A stretch of 64,000 bases of DNA, taken from positions 30,410,908 to 30,474,907 of the forward strand of contig JARWKL010000002.1 of NCBI GenBank assembly GCA_029961685.1, given 5' to 3'. A program made the translations under genes and the position numbers. This document shows positions 55,311 through 63,589 of the stretch, in pieces (the stretch's first letter is position 1; each line of letters starts with the position of its first letter). This DNA comes from Aristolochia californica. Its lineage: Eukaryota > Streptophyta > Magnoliopsida > Piperales > Aristolochiaceae. The notes beneath the pieces were generated by a model. It searched no databases and was not told where the DNA came from. It saw nothing but the letters and a program-made list of their open reading frames with translations.

Positions 55311-57263
55311 TATGCAAAAAAAATTTTAAAATTATTTCACCCACTAAAAATGAACTCCAAGGTTATATTATCCTTGTTTGGGATATTCCACTAGTACAAC
55401 CCCTAATAATAAGCTTGGTGCAATTTTATAGGAAAGAGGCTTCTAACTGATCCTAACATGCTTTAAGTGCGGTGGATATGCATGCTAGAAACATGTTGAG
55501 GATGCAAGTGGACCTAATGATCCAAAAATTTTTTAGAAGTAGAAAAAATCAAATTCTCAAGTGGTTGGATATTTACCAGAGCCAAACAACCCACTTTTCG
55601 CCTATCCTTAAAAATCACTGATACATTTTGGGACTATCTTTCTCAGCATTTGTGCATTTCCATTTTTGATGTTCAAATTTGTTTTCAGATCCAAACTTGA
55701 ATTTTCACTCTCCCTTTTTTCTCGTAAACGAAAAAGATATAAGGCATAACAAAATGAAAATTTTAGAGTTCATGTATGCAAAAAAAAATTTAACATTGTT
55801 TTACGCACTAAAAATGAAATCCAAGGTTTTGTTATCCTTGTTTGGGAAATTCCACTAGTACAACCCCTATTAATAAGCTTGGAGGAATTTTATAGGAAAG
55901 GGACTTCTAAGTGATCCTAACATGCTTTAAGTGTGGTGCATATGCTTGCCAGAAACATGTTGACGATGCAAGGGGACCTAATGATCCAAAAATTTCAAGG
56001 AGTAGAAAAAATCAAATTCTCAAGTGGTTGGATATTTACCAGAGCAAAACAACCCACTTTTTGCCTATCCTTAAAAATCAGAGATACTTTTTGGAACTAT
56101 CTCTCTCAGCATTTGTGCATTTCCATTATGGATGTTGAAATTTGTTTTCAGATCCAAACTTGAGTTTTCACTCTCCCATTTTTCTCGTAAACAAAAAAGA
56201 TATACGGAATAGAAAAATGAAAATTTTAGAGTTGATGGATGCAAAAAGAATTTGAAAATTATTTCATGCACTAAAAATGAACTCCAAGGTTTTGTTATCC
56301 ATGTTTACGAAATTCCACTAGTACAACCCTAATAATAAGCTTGGTGGTATTTTATAGGAAAGGGACTTCTAACTGAACCTAACATGCTTTAAGTGTGGTG
56401 GATATGCATGCTAGAAACATGTTGAGGATGCAAGTGGACCAAATGATCCGAAAATTTCAAAGAGTAGAAAAAATCAAATTCTCAAGTGGTTGGATATTTA
56501 CCAAAGCCAAACAACCCACTTCTTCCCTATCCTTAAAAATGACAGATACTTTTTTGGAACTATCTCTCTCAGCAATTGTGCATTTCCATTTTGGATGTTC
56601 AAATTTTTTTTCAGACCCAAACTTGAGTTTTCACTCTCCCATCTTTCTCGTAAACAAAAAAGATATAAGGCATAACAAAATGAAAATTTTAGAGTTCATG
56701 CATGCAAAAAAATTTGAAAATTATTTGACGCACTAAAAATGAACTCCAAGGTTTTGTTATCCATGTTTGGGAAATTCCACTAGTACAGCCCCTAAAAATA
56801 AGCTTGGTGGAGTTTTACAGGAAAGGGACTTCTAACTGATGTTAACAAGCTTTAAGTGGGGTGGATATGCATGCCAGAAGCATGTTGAGTATGCAAGTGG
56901 ACCTAATGATCCAAAAGTTTCAAGGAGTAGAAAAAATAAAATTCTCAAGTGGTTGGATATTTACCTGAGCCAAACAACCCATTTTTCCTTTCCTTAAAAA
57001 TCACAGATACTTTTTGGAACTATCTCTCTCATCATTTGTGCATTTCCATTTTGGATGTAAGAATTTGTTTCAGATCCAAACTTGAGTTTTCACACTCCAA
57101 TTTTTCTCGTAAGCAAAAAAAAAAAAAAAAGGCATAACAAAATGAAAATTTTAGCGTTCAAGTATGCAAATAAAATTTCAAAATTATTTCACGCTCTAAA
57201 CATGAACTCCAAGCTTTTGTTATACATTTTTGGGAAATTCCACTAGTACAACCCCTAATAATA

Positions 57264-58674
57264 AGCTTGGAGGAATTTTATAGCAAAGGGACTTGTAACT
57301 GATCCTAACATGCTTTAAGTGTGGTGGAAATGCATGCCAAAAACATGTTTAGGATGCAAGAGGACCTAATGATCCAAAAATTTCAAAGAGTAGAAAAAAT
57401 CAAATTCTCAAGTTGTTGGATATTAACCAAAGCCAAACAACGCACTTTTTGCCTATCCATAAAAATCACAGATACTTTTTGGAACTATCACTCTCAGCAT
57501 TTGTGCATTTCCATTTTGGATGTTCAAATTTGTTTTCAGATCCAAACTCGAGTTTTCTCTCTCCCATTTTTCTCGTAAACAAAAAAGACATAAGGCATAA
57601 CAAAGTGAAAATATTACAGTTCATGTATGCAAAAAAAATTTTAAAATTGTTTCACGCACTAAAAATGAACTCCAAGGTTATATAATCCTTGTTTGGGATA
57701 TTCCACTAGTACAACCCCTAATAATAAGCTTGGTGGAATTTTATAGAAAAGGGACTTCTAACTGATCCTAACATGCTTTAAGTGTGGTGGATATGCATGC
57801 AAGAAACATGTTGTGGATGTAAGGGGACCTAATGATCCAAAAATTTCAAGGAGTAGAAAAAATCAAATTCTCAAGTGGTTGGATATTTACCAGAGCCAAA
57901 CAACCCACTTTTTACCTATCCTTAAAAATCACAGATACATTTGGGAACTATCTCTCTTAGTATTTACGCATTTCCATTTTGGATGTTCAAATTTGTTTTC
58001 AGATTCATACTTGAGTTTTCGCTATCCCATTTTTCTCGTAAACATAAAAGATATAAGGCATATAAAAATGAAAATTTTAGAGTTCATGTATGGAAAACGA
58101 ATTTGAAAATTATTGCACGCACTAAAAATGAACTCCAAGTTTTGTTATCCATGTTTGGGAAATTCCACTAGTACAACCCCTAATATTAAGCTCGGTGGAA
58201 TTTGATAGGAAAGGGACTTCTAACTGATCCTAACATGCTTTAAGTGTGGTGGAAATGCATGCCAGAAACATGTTGAGGTTGCGAGTGGACCTAACGATCC
58301 AAAAATTTCAATGAGTAGAAAAAATCAAATTCTCAAGTGGTTGGATATTTACCAAAGCCAAACAATCCACTTTTTGCCTATCCTTAAAAATAACGAATAC
58401 TTTTTGGAATTATCTCTCTCAGCATTTGTGCATTTCCATTTTGGATGTTCAAATTTGTTTTTAGATCCAAGTTTGAGTTTTCACTCTCCCATTTTTCTCG
58501 TAAACTAAAAAGATATAAGGCATAAAAAAATGAAAATTTTAGAGTTGATGTATGCAAAAAGAATTTGAAAATTATTTCAGGCACTAAATATGAACTCCTA
58601 GGTTTTGTTATCCATGTTTGGGAAATTCCACTAGTACAACCCCTAATAATAAGCTTGGTGGAATTTTATAGGAA
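57264..58674 (+). repeat. Duplicated block B2 (partner of 21.0-22.4 kb)
   Basis: Second copy of block B at offset 36,254 bp, sharing GTGGTGGAAATGCATGCC, AAGGTTATATAATCC, TGTTGTGGATGTAAGGGG and ATTATTTCAGGCAC. It lies within 4 kb of the viral junction. Confidence 0.85.
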
Positions 58675-61020
58675 AGTGACTTCTAATTGATCCCAACATG
58701 CTTCAAGTGTGGTGGATATGCATGCCAGAAACATGTTGAGGATGCAAGTGGACCTAATGATCCAAAAATTTCAAGGAGTAGAAAAAATCAAATTCTCAAG
58801 TGGTTGGATATTTACCAGGGTAAAACAACCCACTTTTAGCTATCCTTAAAAATCACAGATACTTTTTGGAACTATCTCTCTCAGTATTTGTGCATTTCCA
58901 TTTTGGTTGTTCAAATTTGTTTTCAGATCCAAACTTGAGTTTTCACTCTCCCGTTTTTCTCGTAAAAAAAAAGATATACGGCAAAATAAAATGAAAATTT
59001 TAGAGATCATGTACGCCAAAATAATATGAAAATTATTTCACGCCTTAAAAGTGAACTCCGAGGTTTTGATATCCTTGTTAGGGAAATTCCACTAGTACAA
59101 CCCCTAATAATAAGCTTGGTGGAATTTTATAGGAAAGAGACTTCTAACTGATCTTAACATGCTTCAAGTGTGGTGGATATGCATGACAGAAAGATGTTGA
59201 GAATGCAAACGGACCTAATGATCCAAAAATTTCATGGAGTAGAAAAATTCAAATTTTCAAGTGGTTGGAAATTTACCAGAGCCAAACAACCCACTTTTTG
59301 GCTATCTTTAAAAATCACAGATACTTTTTGGAACTATCTCTGTCAGCAATTGTGCATTTCCACTTTGGATGTTCAAATTTGTTTTCAGATCCAAACCTGA
59401 GTTTTCACTCTCCCATTTTTCTCGTAAACAAAAAAGATATAAGGCATAAAAAAATGAAAATTTTAGAGTTCATGTATGCAAAAAAATTTGAAAATTATTT
59501 CACGCGCTAAAAACGAACTCCAAGGTTTTGTTATCCGTGTTTGGGAAATTCCACTAGTACAACCCCTAATAATAAGCTTGGTGGAATTTTACAGGAAAGG
59601 AACTTCTAACTGATCCTAACATGCTTTAAGTGTGGTGGATATGCATGCCAGAAACATGTTGAGGATACAAGTGGACCTAATGATCCAAAACTTTCCAGGA
59701 GTAGAAAATATCAAATTATCAAGTGGTTGGATATTTAACAGAGCCAAACAATCCACTTTTTGCCTATCCTTAAAAATCACATACACTTTTTGGAATTATC
59801 ACTCTCAGCATTTGTGAATTTCCATTTTGGATGTTCAAATTTGTTTTCAGATCCAAACTTCAGTTTTCACTCACCTATTTTGCTCGTAAACAAAAAAGAT
59901 ATAAGGCATAACAAAATGAAAAATATAGAATTCATTTATGCAAAAAAAATTAGAAAATTATTTCATGCACTAAAAATGAATTCCAAGGTTTTGTTATCCA
60001 TGTTTGGGAAATTCCACTAGTACAACCCCTAATAATAAACTTGGTGAAATTTTATAGAAAAGGGACTTGTAACTGATCCTAACATGCTTTAAGTGTGGTG
60101 GGTATGCATGCCAAAAACATGTTGAGGATGCAAGTGGACCAAATGATCCGAAAATTTCAAGGAGTAGAAAAAATCAAATTCTCAAGCGGTTGGATATTTA
60201 CCAGAGCCAAACAACCACTTTTTGCCTATCCTTAAAAATCACTGATACTTTTTGGAACTATCTCTCTCAGAATTTGTGCATTTCCATTTTGGATGTTCAA
60301 ATTTGTTTTCAGGTCCAAACTTGAGTTTTCGCTCTCCCTTTTTTCTCATAAAAAAAAAACATATAAGGCATAAAAAAGGAAAATTTTAGAGTTCATGTAA
60401 GCAAAAAGTATTTGAAAACTATTTCACGCACTAAAAATGAACTCCAAGGTTTTGTTATCCATGTTTGGGAAATTCCACTAGTACAAACCCTAATAATAAG
60501 CTTGGTGGAATTTTATAGGAAAGGGACTTCTAACTGATCCTAACATGGTTTAAGTGTGGTGGATATGCATGCCAAAAACATGTTGACAATGCAAGTGGAC
60601 CTAATGATCCAAAAGTTTCAAGGAGTAGAAAAAATCAAATTCGCAAGTGGTTGGATATTTACCAGAGCCAAACAACCCACTTTGTGCCTATCCTTAAAAA
60701 TCACAGATACTTTTTGGAACTATCTCTCTCAGCATTTGTGCATTTCCATTTTGGATGTTAAAATTTGTTTTTAGATCCAAACTTGAGTTTTCACTCTCCC
60801 ATTTATCTCGTAAACAAAAAATATATAAGGCATAACAAAATGAAAATTTAAGAGTTCGTGTATGCAAAAAAAAATTGAAAACTATTTCACGCACTAAAAA
60901 TGAACTCCAAGGTATTGTTATCCATGTTTTGGAAATTCCACTAGTACACGCCCTAATAATAAGATTGGTGGAATTTTATAAGAATGGGACTTCTAATTGA
61001 TCCTAACATGCTTTAAGTGA

Positions 61021-61046
61021 GGTGGATATGCATTCTTTCTCTACTC
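61021..61046. other. Junction between satellite and viral DNA
   Basis: Satellite sequence is recognisable up to GGTGGATATGCAT (61,021-61,033). There a normal monomer would continue GCCAGAAACATG, but the sequence turns into TCTTTCTCTACTCC and never returns to satellite. From here base composition and texture change from AT-rich repeats to mixed coding sequence. No target-site duplication can be assessed, because the other end of the insertion lies beyond the window. Exact breakpoint uncertain by a few bases. Confidence 0.85.
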
Positions 61047-61073
61047 CTGCAGTATAGAGAATTTTATAATTAA
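61032..61073 (+). pseudogene. Possible 3' tail of upstream viral ORF
   Basis: One frame is open from the junction (ATT at 61,032) to a TAA at 61,071-61,073, giving about 13 codons ending in ...YREFYN. In TAV-carrying caulimovirids the polymerase ORF ends just upstream of TAV, so this may be its last codons, cut by the junction. The piece is too short to identify by sequence, and a short open frame like this can occur by chance. Confidence 0.25.
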
Positions 61074-61121
61074 CCTGATACTCTTACCACTCGAGAATTT
61101 TCTTGTGTTACAGACAGGTAA
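61062..61121 (+). promoter_or_regulatory. Possible promoter for TAV transcript
   Basis: A TATA-like word, TTTTATAATTAA, lies at 61,062-61,073, about 50 bp upstream of the ATG at 61,122. Caulimoviruses make a separate short mRNA for TAV from a promoter in this position. The word is also simply AT-rich, so this is inference from position. Confidence 0.3.
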
Positions 61122-62597
61122 ATGGATCCCCTCAGCAGCACCCTGACGGACCTAGCAGCAGCAATTGCCACACTCACGGTATTGCTTTCAACCCTACAGT
61201 CACTATTCGACAGTCTTTTAGTTCTTTCAGAACGAGGAGACATTCATGAGAATTGTGCCCGTTACGGGTTAAGTGGAGAAGTCTTACAACTCAAGGTTAA
61301 AGAATTAACCGAAGAGTTAAAAGAACTCACTCAACGGCATGAAATGCCAAGCTCCTCCGGGACTTCTACCGGATCTCCATCGCGAGAAAAGGAAGCAACA
61401 ACGTCAGCTAATCAGCAGACGGATGACTTTAGTGTTTTGATAAACACAGGTCGACCCGGGATTTCTACCGGTCATGCCAGGCATGAGAAGGAAATCACAA
61501 CCCAATCTTCTCTGAAGATAGGGGAATCAGGGATTTCTACCTGCCAGTCAAGAGCTGGAAAGGAAACCTTAACGATTTCATTGAAATCGGAATCAGGGAC
61601 TTCTACCTGTCAGTCTAGAGCTGAAAAGAAAGTCTTAACGGATCCATCCCAGATGGAAACGGACTTGTCTAGTAATGAGAAATCATTCAAGACAAAATTG
61701 GTTACCCCGTCTGAGTTTACAAGGTTGAAAAGCCTAAATATACCAGTTAAAACTAGTTTTAATGAGTTTGAGTTTTTAAAGAAATTTAAACCTTTAAAAC
61801 TTTCGGACATTATCTCTGAAGAACCCTCGCTACGCCCTCAAAAGGTGGACAGCGTTCGTTCAAAGATCGAATCCGATCATACTGTTCAATTCCAGAGATG
61901 GAATGAACAAATTGAGCAAGGGATGAACACTCCCTTCTTCACCACTGAGCCCAGCAACAGTTGGAATCAAGTGAAGCTGAGTCATGAAATAGACTCAAAA
62001 TATGCATCCATGCTTTACGCATATGGATTCATAAAACAGATGGTATTGCACTCCACCGATTTATCAGTGTTGGAGAAACTGCCAAAGGAAATTATGGAGG
62101 CTTGCAAAAGTTTCATCTCCATAACCAAGAGTAAAGGAATTCGACTTCATTTCGTTTCCTGTATTGCTGAAATTGTTACTGACACAAAAATGTTTCCAAG
62201 CATTTCCGTCGTGACTATTGAAGGCATCAAAGAAGGTGACGCCAACATGGAATATGATCCCAGACATATTCCAAAAGCCAAGCCTTGCCCAGAAGCAGTC
62301 TGGCCAACCAGACGTATCCACGGGCTCAAGAACCTGATACAGCTCATGAAGCAGCTGATTCAGAAAAAGAGAAGCTTCGTCTACAAGACCTCCGTCCCAT
62401 TGACGATCATCTCGAAAAGCTATAAAGAGACTCCGGCCTCCGTCCAGACCAGTCTTGAAGCTACGCTGAAGAAACTCCTTGGAGGAAATATCCCCTTCAG
62501 CAAAACAACTAAGGAAAGCTTCTGCCAGATGGCTCAGAAGACTTTTTCGAAGGAGCACACCTGTAAACTGTGCACCGAAAGGCAGCTGTCCGAATGA
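61122..62597 (+). CDS. Transactivator/viroplasmin-like protein (TAV, P6 type) of an endogenous caulimovirid
   Basis: Intact 491-codon ORF, ATG at 61,122 and TGA at 62,595. In caulimovirids TAV forms cytoplasmic inclusion bodies and lets plant ribosomes reinitiate on the polycistronic viral RNA. Residues 11-37 are hydrophobic and helix-prone, and 55-71 are rich in E, K and L, a possible coiled coil. Residues 78-178 are a Ser/Thr-rich linker with four imperfect repeats starting SGTST or a variant (79, 112, 136, 158). Residues about 280-370 resemble the family's conserved mini-TAV core: a helix with YAYGFIK (299-305), LEKLPKEI (317-324), then alternating strands ending VVTIEGI (363-369). The C-terminus has C468, H479, C481 and C484, a zinc-finger-like cluster as in P6 proteins. 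The N-terminal RNase H-like (viroplasmin) fold of some relatives is not obvious. Identification is by recognised pattern, not a search. It is the first gene after the satellite junction and is followed by a promoter region, as in viral genomes. Some other TAV-bearing genus is as likely as Caulimovirus itself. Confidence 0.82.
   Translation: MDPLSSTLTDLAAAIATLTVLLSTLQSLFDSLLVLSERGDIHENCARYGLSGEVLQLKVKELTEELKELTQRHEMPSSSGTSTGSPSREKEATTSANQQTDDFSVLINTGRPGISTGHARHEKEITTQSSLKIGESGISTCQSRAGKETLTISLKSESGTSTCQSRAEKKVLTDPSQMETDLSSNEKSFKTKLVTPSEFTRLKSLNIPVKTSFNEFEFLKKFKPLKLSDIISEEPSLRPQKVDSVRSKIESDHTVQFQRWNEQIEQGMNTPFFTTEPSNSWNQVKLSHEIDSKYASMLYAYGFIKQMVLHSTDLSVLEKLPKEIMEACKSFISITKSKGIRLHFVSCIAEIVTDTKMFPSISVVTIEGIKEGDANMEYDPRHIPKAKPCPEAVWPTRRIHGLKNLIQLMKQLIQKKRSFVYKTSVPLTIISKSYKETPASVQTSLEATLKKLLGGNIPFSKTTKESFCQMAQKTFSKEHTCKLCTERQLSE
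61356..61656 (+). repeat. Four imperfect in-frame repeats in the TAV linker
   Basis: The word GGGACTTCTACC or GGGATTTCTACC recurs at about 61,359, 61,458, 61,530 and 61,596, each followed by a Ser/Arg piece, then K/E and Thr (for example CQSRAGKETLT and CQSRAEKKVLT). Spacings are 33, 24 and 22 codons. The last two copies are most alike, suggesting the most recent duplication. Confidence 0.85.
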
Positions 62598-62611
62598 GCA
62601 GTCAGCAGCCA

Positions 62612-62628
62612 CGTCAGCAGCAACGTCA
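62612..62628 (-). promoter_or_regulatory. as-1-like element
   Basis: CGTCA at 62,612-62,616 and 62,624-62,628 read on the minus strand as two TGACG boxes separated by 7 bp. This is the box spacing of the as-1 element that binds TGA-type bZIP factors in caulimovirus promoters. It lies about 300 bp upstream of the TATA box, farther than in the classical 35S promoter. Confidence 0.65.
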
Positions 62629-62652
62629 GCAGACTAGGCCCACGACGAAAAC

Positions 62653-62742
62653 AAAGTCAGCAAAGGCGGCTCAAAAGTCCGCAATGGCGGCTACAAAAAG
62701 TCATCAATGACGGCTACACCAAAGTCAACAAAGACGGCTAAA
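62653..62742 (+). repeat. Four tandem 21-24-bp enhancer-like repeats
   Basis: Units begin at 62,653, 62,674, 62,697 and 62,721 and follow the pattern AAAGTC-NN-CAA-N-G-R-CGGCT with an A-rich tail. Copies 3 and 4 contain GACGGCTA; copies 1 and 2 contain GGCGGCT. The regular 21-24 bp spacing, about two DNA turns, would put a bound factor on the same face of the helix. Confidence 0.8.
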
Positions 62743-62800
62743 AAGATTCCTGCACGTCATCATCATGATGTCACAAGCAGAAAAGACATTTCTACCCCTG

Positions 62801-62816
62801 CTTTCGGCGCCGAAAG
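62801..62816. promoter_or_regulatory. 16-bp perfect palindrome
   Basis: CTTTCGGCGCCGAAAG is identical to its reverse complement. It sits about 113 bp upstream of the TATA box. Such a site could bind a dimeric factor; I do not recognise a specific one. Confidence 0.6.
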
Positions 62817-62928
62817 GTAATAATGCAAGGGCAAAAGAGACATGCCAAAAAGACAAAAGTTACCCTTTGTCTTTAAACGCACACCTTACAATCAAGGGTA
62901 AAGGTGGAAAAGCTGAAAAATCTTCAGC

Positions 62929-62936
62929 TATAAATA
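62929..62936 (+). promoter_or_regulatory. TATA box of pregenomic RNA promoter
   Basis: TATAAATA, a strong plant TATA consensus, directly preceded by the 7-bp inverted repeat AGCTGAA/TTCAGCT whose last base overlaps it. Sequence around 62,955-62,965 would be the expected start of the RNA. Confidence 0.75.
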
Positions 62937-63069
62937 AGATGCTCCTCCAGAGGTTTAGAACATCGAAAAATTCAGTATCGAAAATCAAAGCGACACTGAA
63001 GTTGGAGCGACTTGGCGATTTCCGGCGATCTTTCTCCAGCAAGTTCCACAAGCACGGTATGTGCTTAAA

Positions 63070-63135
63070 CAGCCGTAATGGCTGAGTAGAAAAGAGGGAA
63101 CCGACCGGTGCCACGGTCGGTAACTTCGGGAGTTA
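63070..63135 (+). other. Three consecutive perfect hairpins
   Basis: CAGCC-GTAAT-GGCTG (63,070-63,084, 5-bp stem), ACCGACCG-GTGCCA-CGGTCGGT (63,100-63,121, 8-bp stem) and TAACT-TCGGG-AGTTA (63,121-63,135, 5-bp stem) lie in a row. A purine run AGAAAAGAGGGAA (63,088-63,100) sits between the first two and could be a polypurine primer, but this is speculative. A pyrimidine-rich stretch (about 63,149-63,166) follows. Confidence 0.7.
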
Positions 63136-63252
63136 TGTAGATAAGTAGTTTTTCTTTCCCTTTTTTAAGGGTATGTATTTAGTTATTTTTACTTTCTTTT
63201 GTTTTGAACAATGTTTTTTATATTTCCGCATGTTTGTAATATTGTGATTCGT

Positions 63253-63440
63253 ACAGTAGTTGTTTTTACTGTTCATGTTCCGCATATATAAATATGATCT
63301 CCACAGTAGTTGTTATTACTGTTCATGTTCCGCATCTATGTATTGATCTCCACAGTGTTTGTTTTTACTGTTCCAAAGTTACTGTTCAAAAGTACTGTTC
63401 ATTTTTACTATTCATGGTTACTATTCATGTTTACTGTTCA
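63253..63440 (+). repeat. 50-bp repeats followed by a ~13-bp periodic TACTGTTCA cluster
   Basis: Units starting ACAGTAGTTGTT at 63,253 and 63,303 and ACAGTGTTTG at 63,352 repeat with a step of 49-50 bp, the last one partial. Each of the first two holds the inverted pair ACAGTA/TACTGT, able to form a 6-bp hairpin. From 63,365 to 63,440 the word TACTGTTCA or TACTATTCA recurs six times at about 13-bp steps (one variant ends TTCC). Confidence 0.8.
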
Positions 63441-63565
63441 CTCGTCAAAAGGAAATAGTATCGAAATAGTGCCAAATAGGACAGACGCTAGAGACTTGGA
63501 ATTATTCGGCTACGCTCCGAGGTAGAAAACGAAACGGAGCTGTGCTCTACCCTGCTGAAGCAGCC

Positions 63566-63589
63566 ATGGAGCCGCAACGGTTAATATGA
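63566..63589 (+). CDS. Short leader ORF (7 codons)
   Basis: ATG GAG CCG CAA CGG TTA ATA TGA. It overlaps a hairpin whose arms are GAGCCG (63,569-63,574) and CGGCTC (63,591-63,596). In caulimovirids a short ORF ending just before a stem drives ribosome shunting. Here the ORF lies inside the stem, so the match is only partial. It is probably not a functional peptide. Confidence 0.25.
   Translation: MEPQRLI

Larger units (their letters stand above)
1..61033 (+). repeat. Tandem satellite array, ~463-bp monomer, ~130 copies
   Basis: One sequence of about 463 bp repeats head to tail from the first base to about 61,033 with no inverted copy and no unrelated insertion. The phase can be followed by the motif GGTGGATATGCATG (for example near 1144, 2069, 2532, 2995, 3460, 5312, 5774), giving steps of 462-465 bp. 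Other landmarks in each monomer are AAGCTTGGTGGAATTTTATA, CCACTAGTACAACCCC, GGAGTAGAAAAAATC and CTCTCCCATTTTTCTCGTAA. The array is strongly AT-rich with runs of A and T. This is typical of plant satellite DNA in heterochromatin. I do not recognise it as a named family. The left edge is cut by the window; the right edge is the virus junction. No gene is supported anywhere inside. Confidence 0.97.
62598..62960 (+). promoter_or_regulatory. Pregenomic RNA promoter/enhancer region (35S-type) of the viral segment
   Basis: The region directly after TAV is non-coding in caulimovirids and carries the promoter for the full-length RNA. Here it contains in order a TGACG pair, four 21-24-bp repeats, CGTCA with a CATCATGATG palindrome, a 16-bp palindrome, an inverted pair TTACCCTT/AAGGGTAA (62,860-62,867 and 62,894-62,901), a 7-bp dyad AGCTGAA/TTCAGCT (62,911-62,929) and a TATA box. 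Transcription would be expected to start about 30 bp past the TATA box, near 62,960. The layout fits a strong plant viral promoter; activity is inferred. Confidence 0.7.

Noticed and set aside
249..60774. Dozens of 60-148-codon plus-strand ORFs in the satellite as genes
   Set aside because: They repeat with the monomer period, are broken in many copies by stops and indels, and overlap one another in two frames. No known domain was recognised.
501..60894. Minus-strand ORFs of 60-80 codons in the satellite
   Set aside because: They are antisense shadows of the same repeated sequence and occur at monomer spacing.
1..61033. CRISPR array
   Set aside because: The repeat unit is about 463 bp with no short repeat/spacer alternation, and the context is eukaryotic.
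1..61033. CENP-B-box-like motif in the monomer
   Set aside because: No match to the core pattern TTCG...GGGA at the right spacing was seen in the monomers read.
62064..62612. 182-codon minus-strand ORF opposite TAV
   Set aside because: It is the antisense of the TAV coding region; the plus-strand frame is longer and has recognisable family features.
62765..63085. 106-codon ORF after TAV
   Set aside because: It spans the promoter palindromes and TATA box, shows no recognisable domain and is probably chance.
63310..63525. 71-codon ORF in the leader
   Set aside because: It is made largely of the TACTGTTCA repeats and shows no domain.
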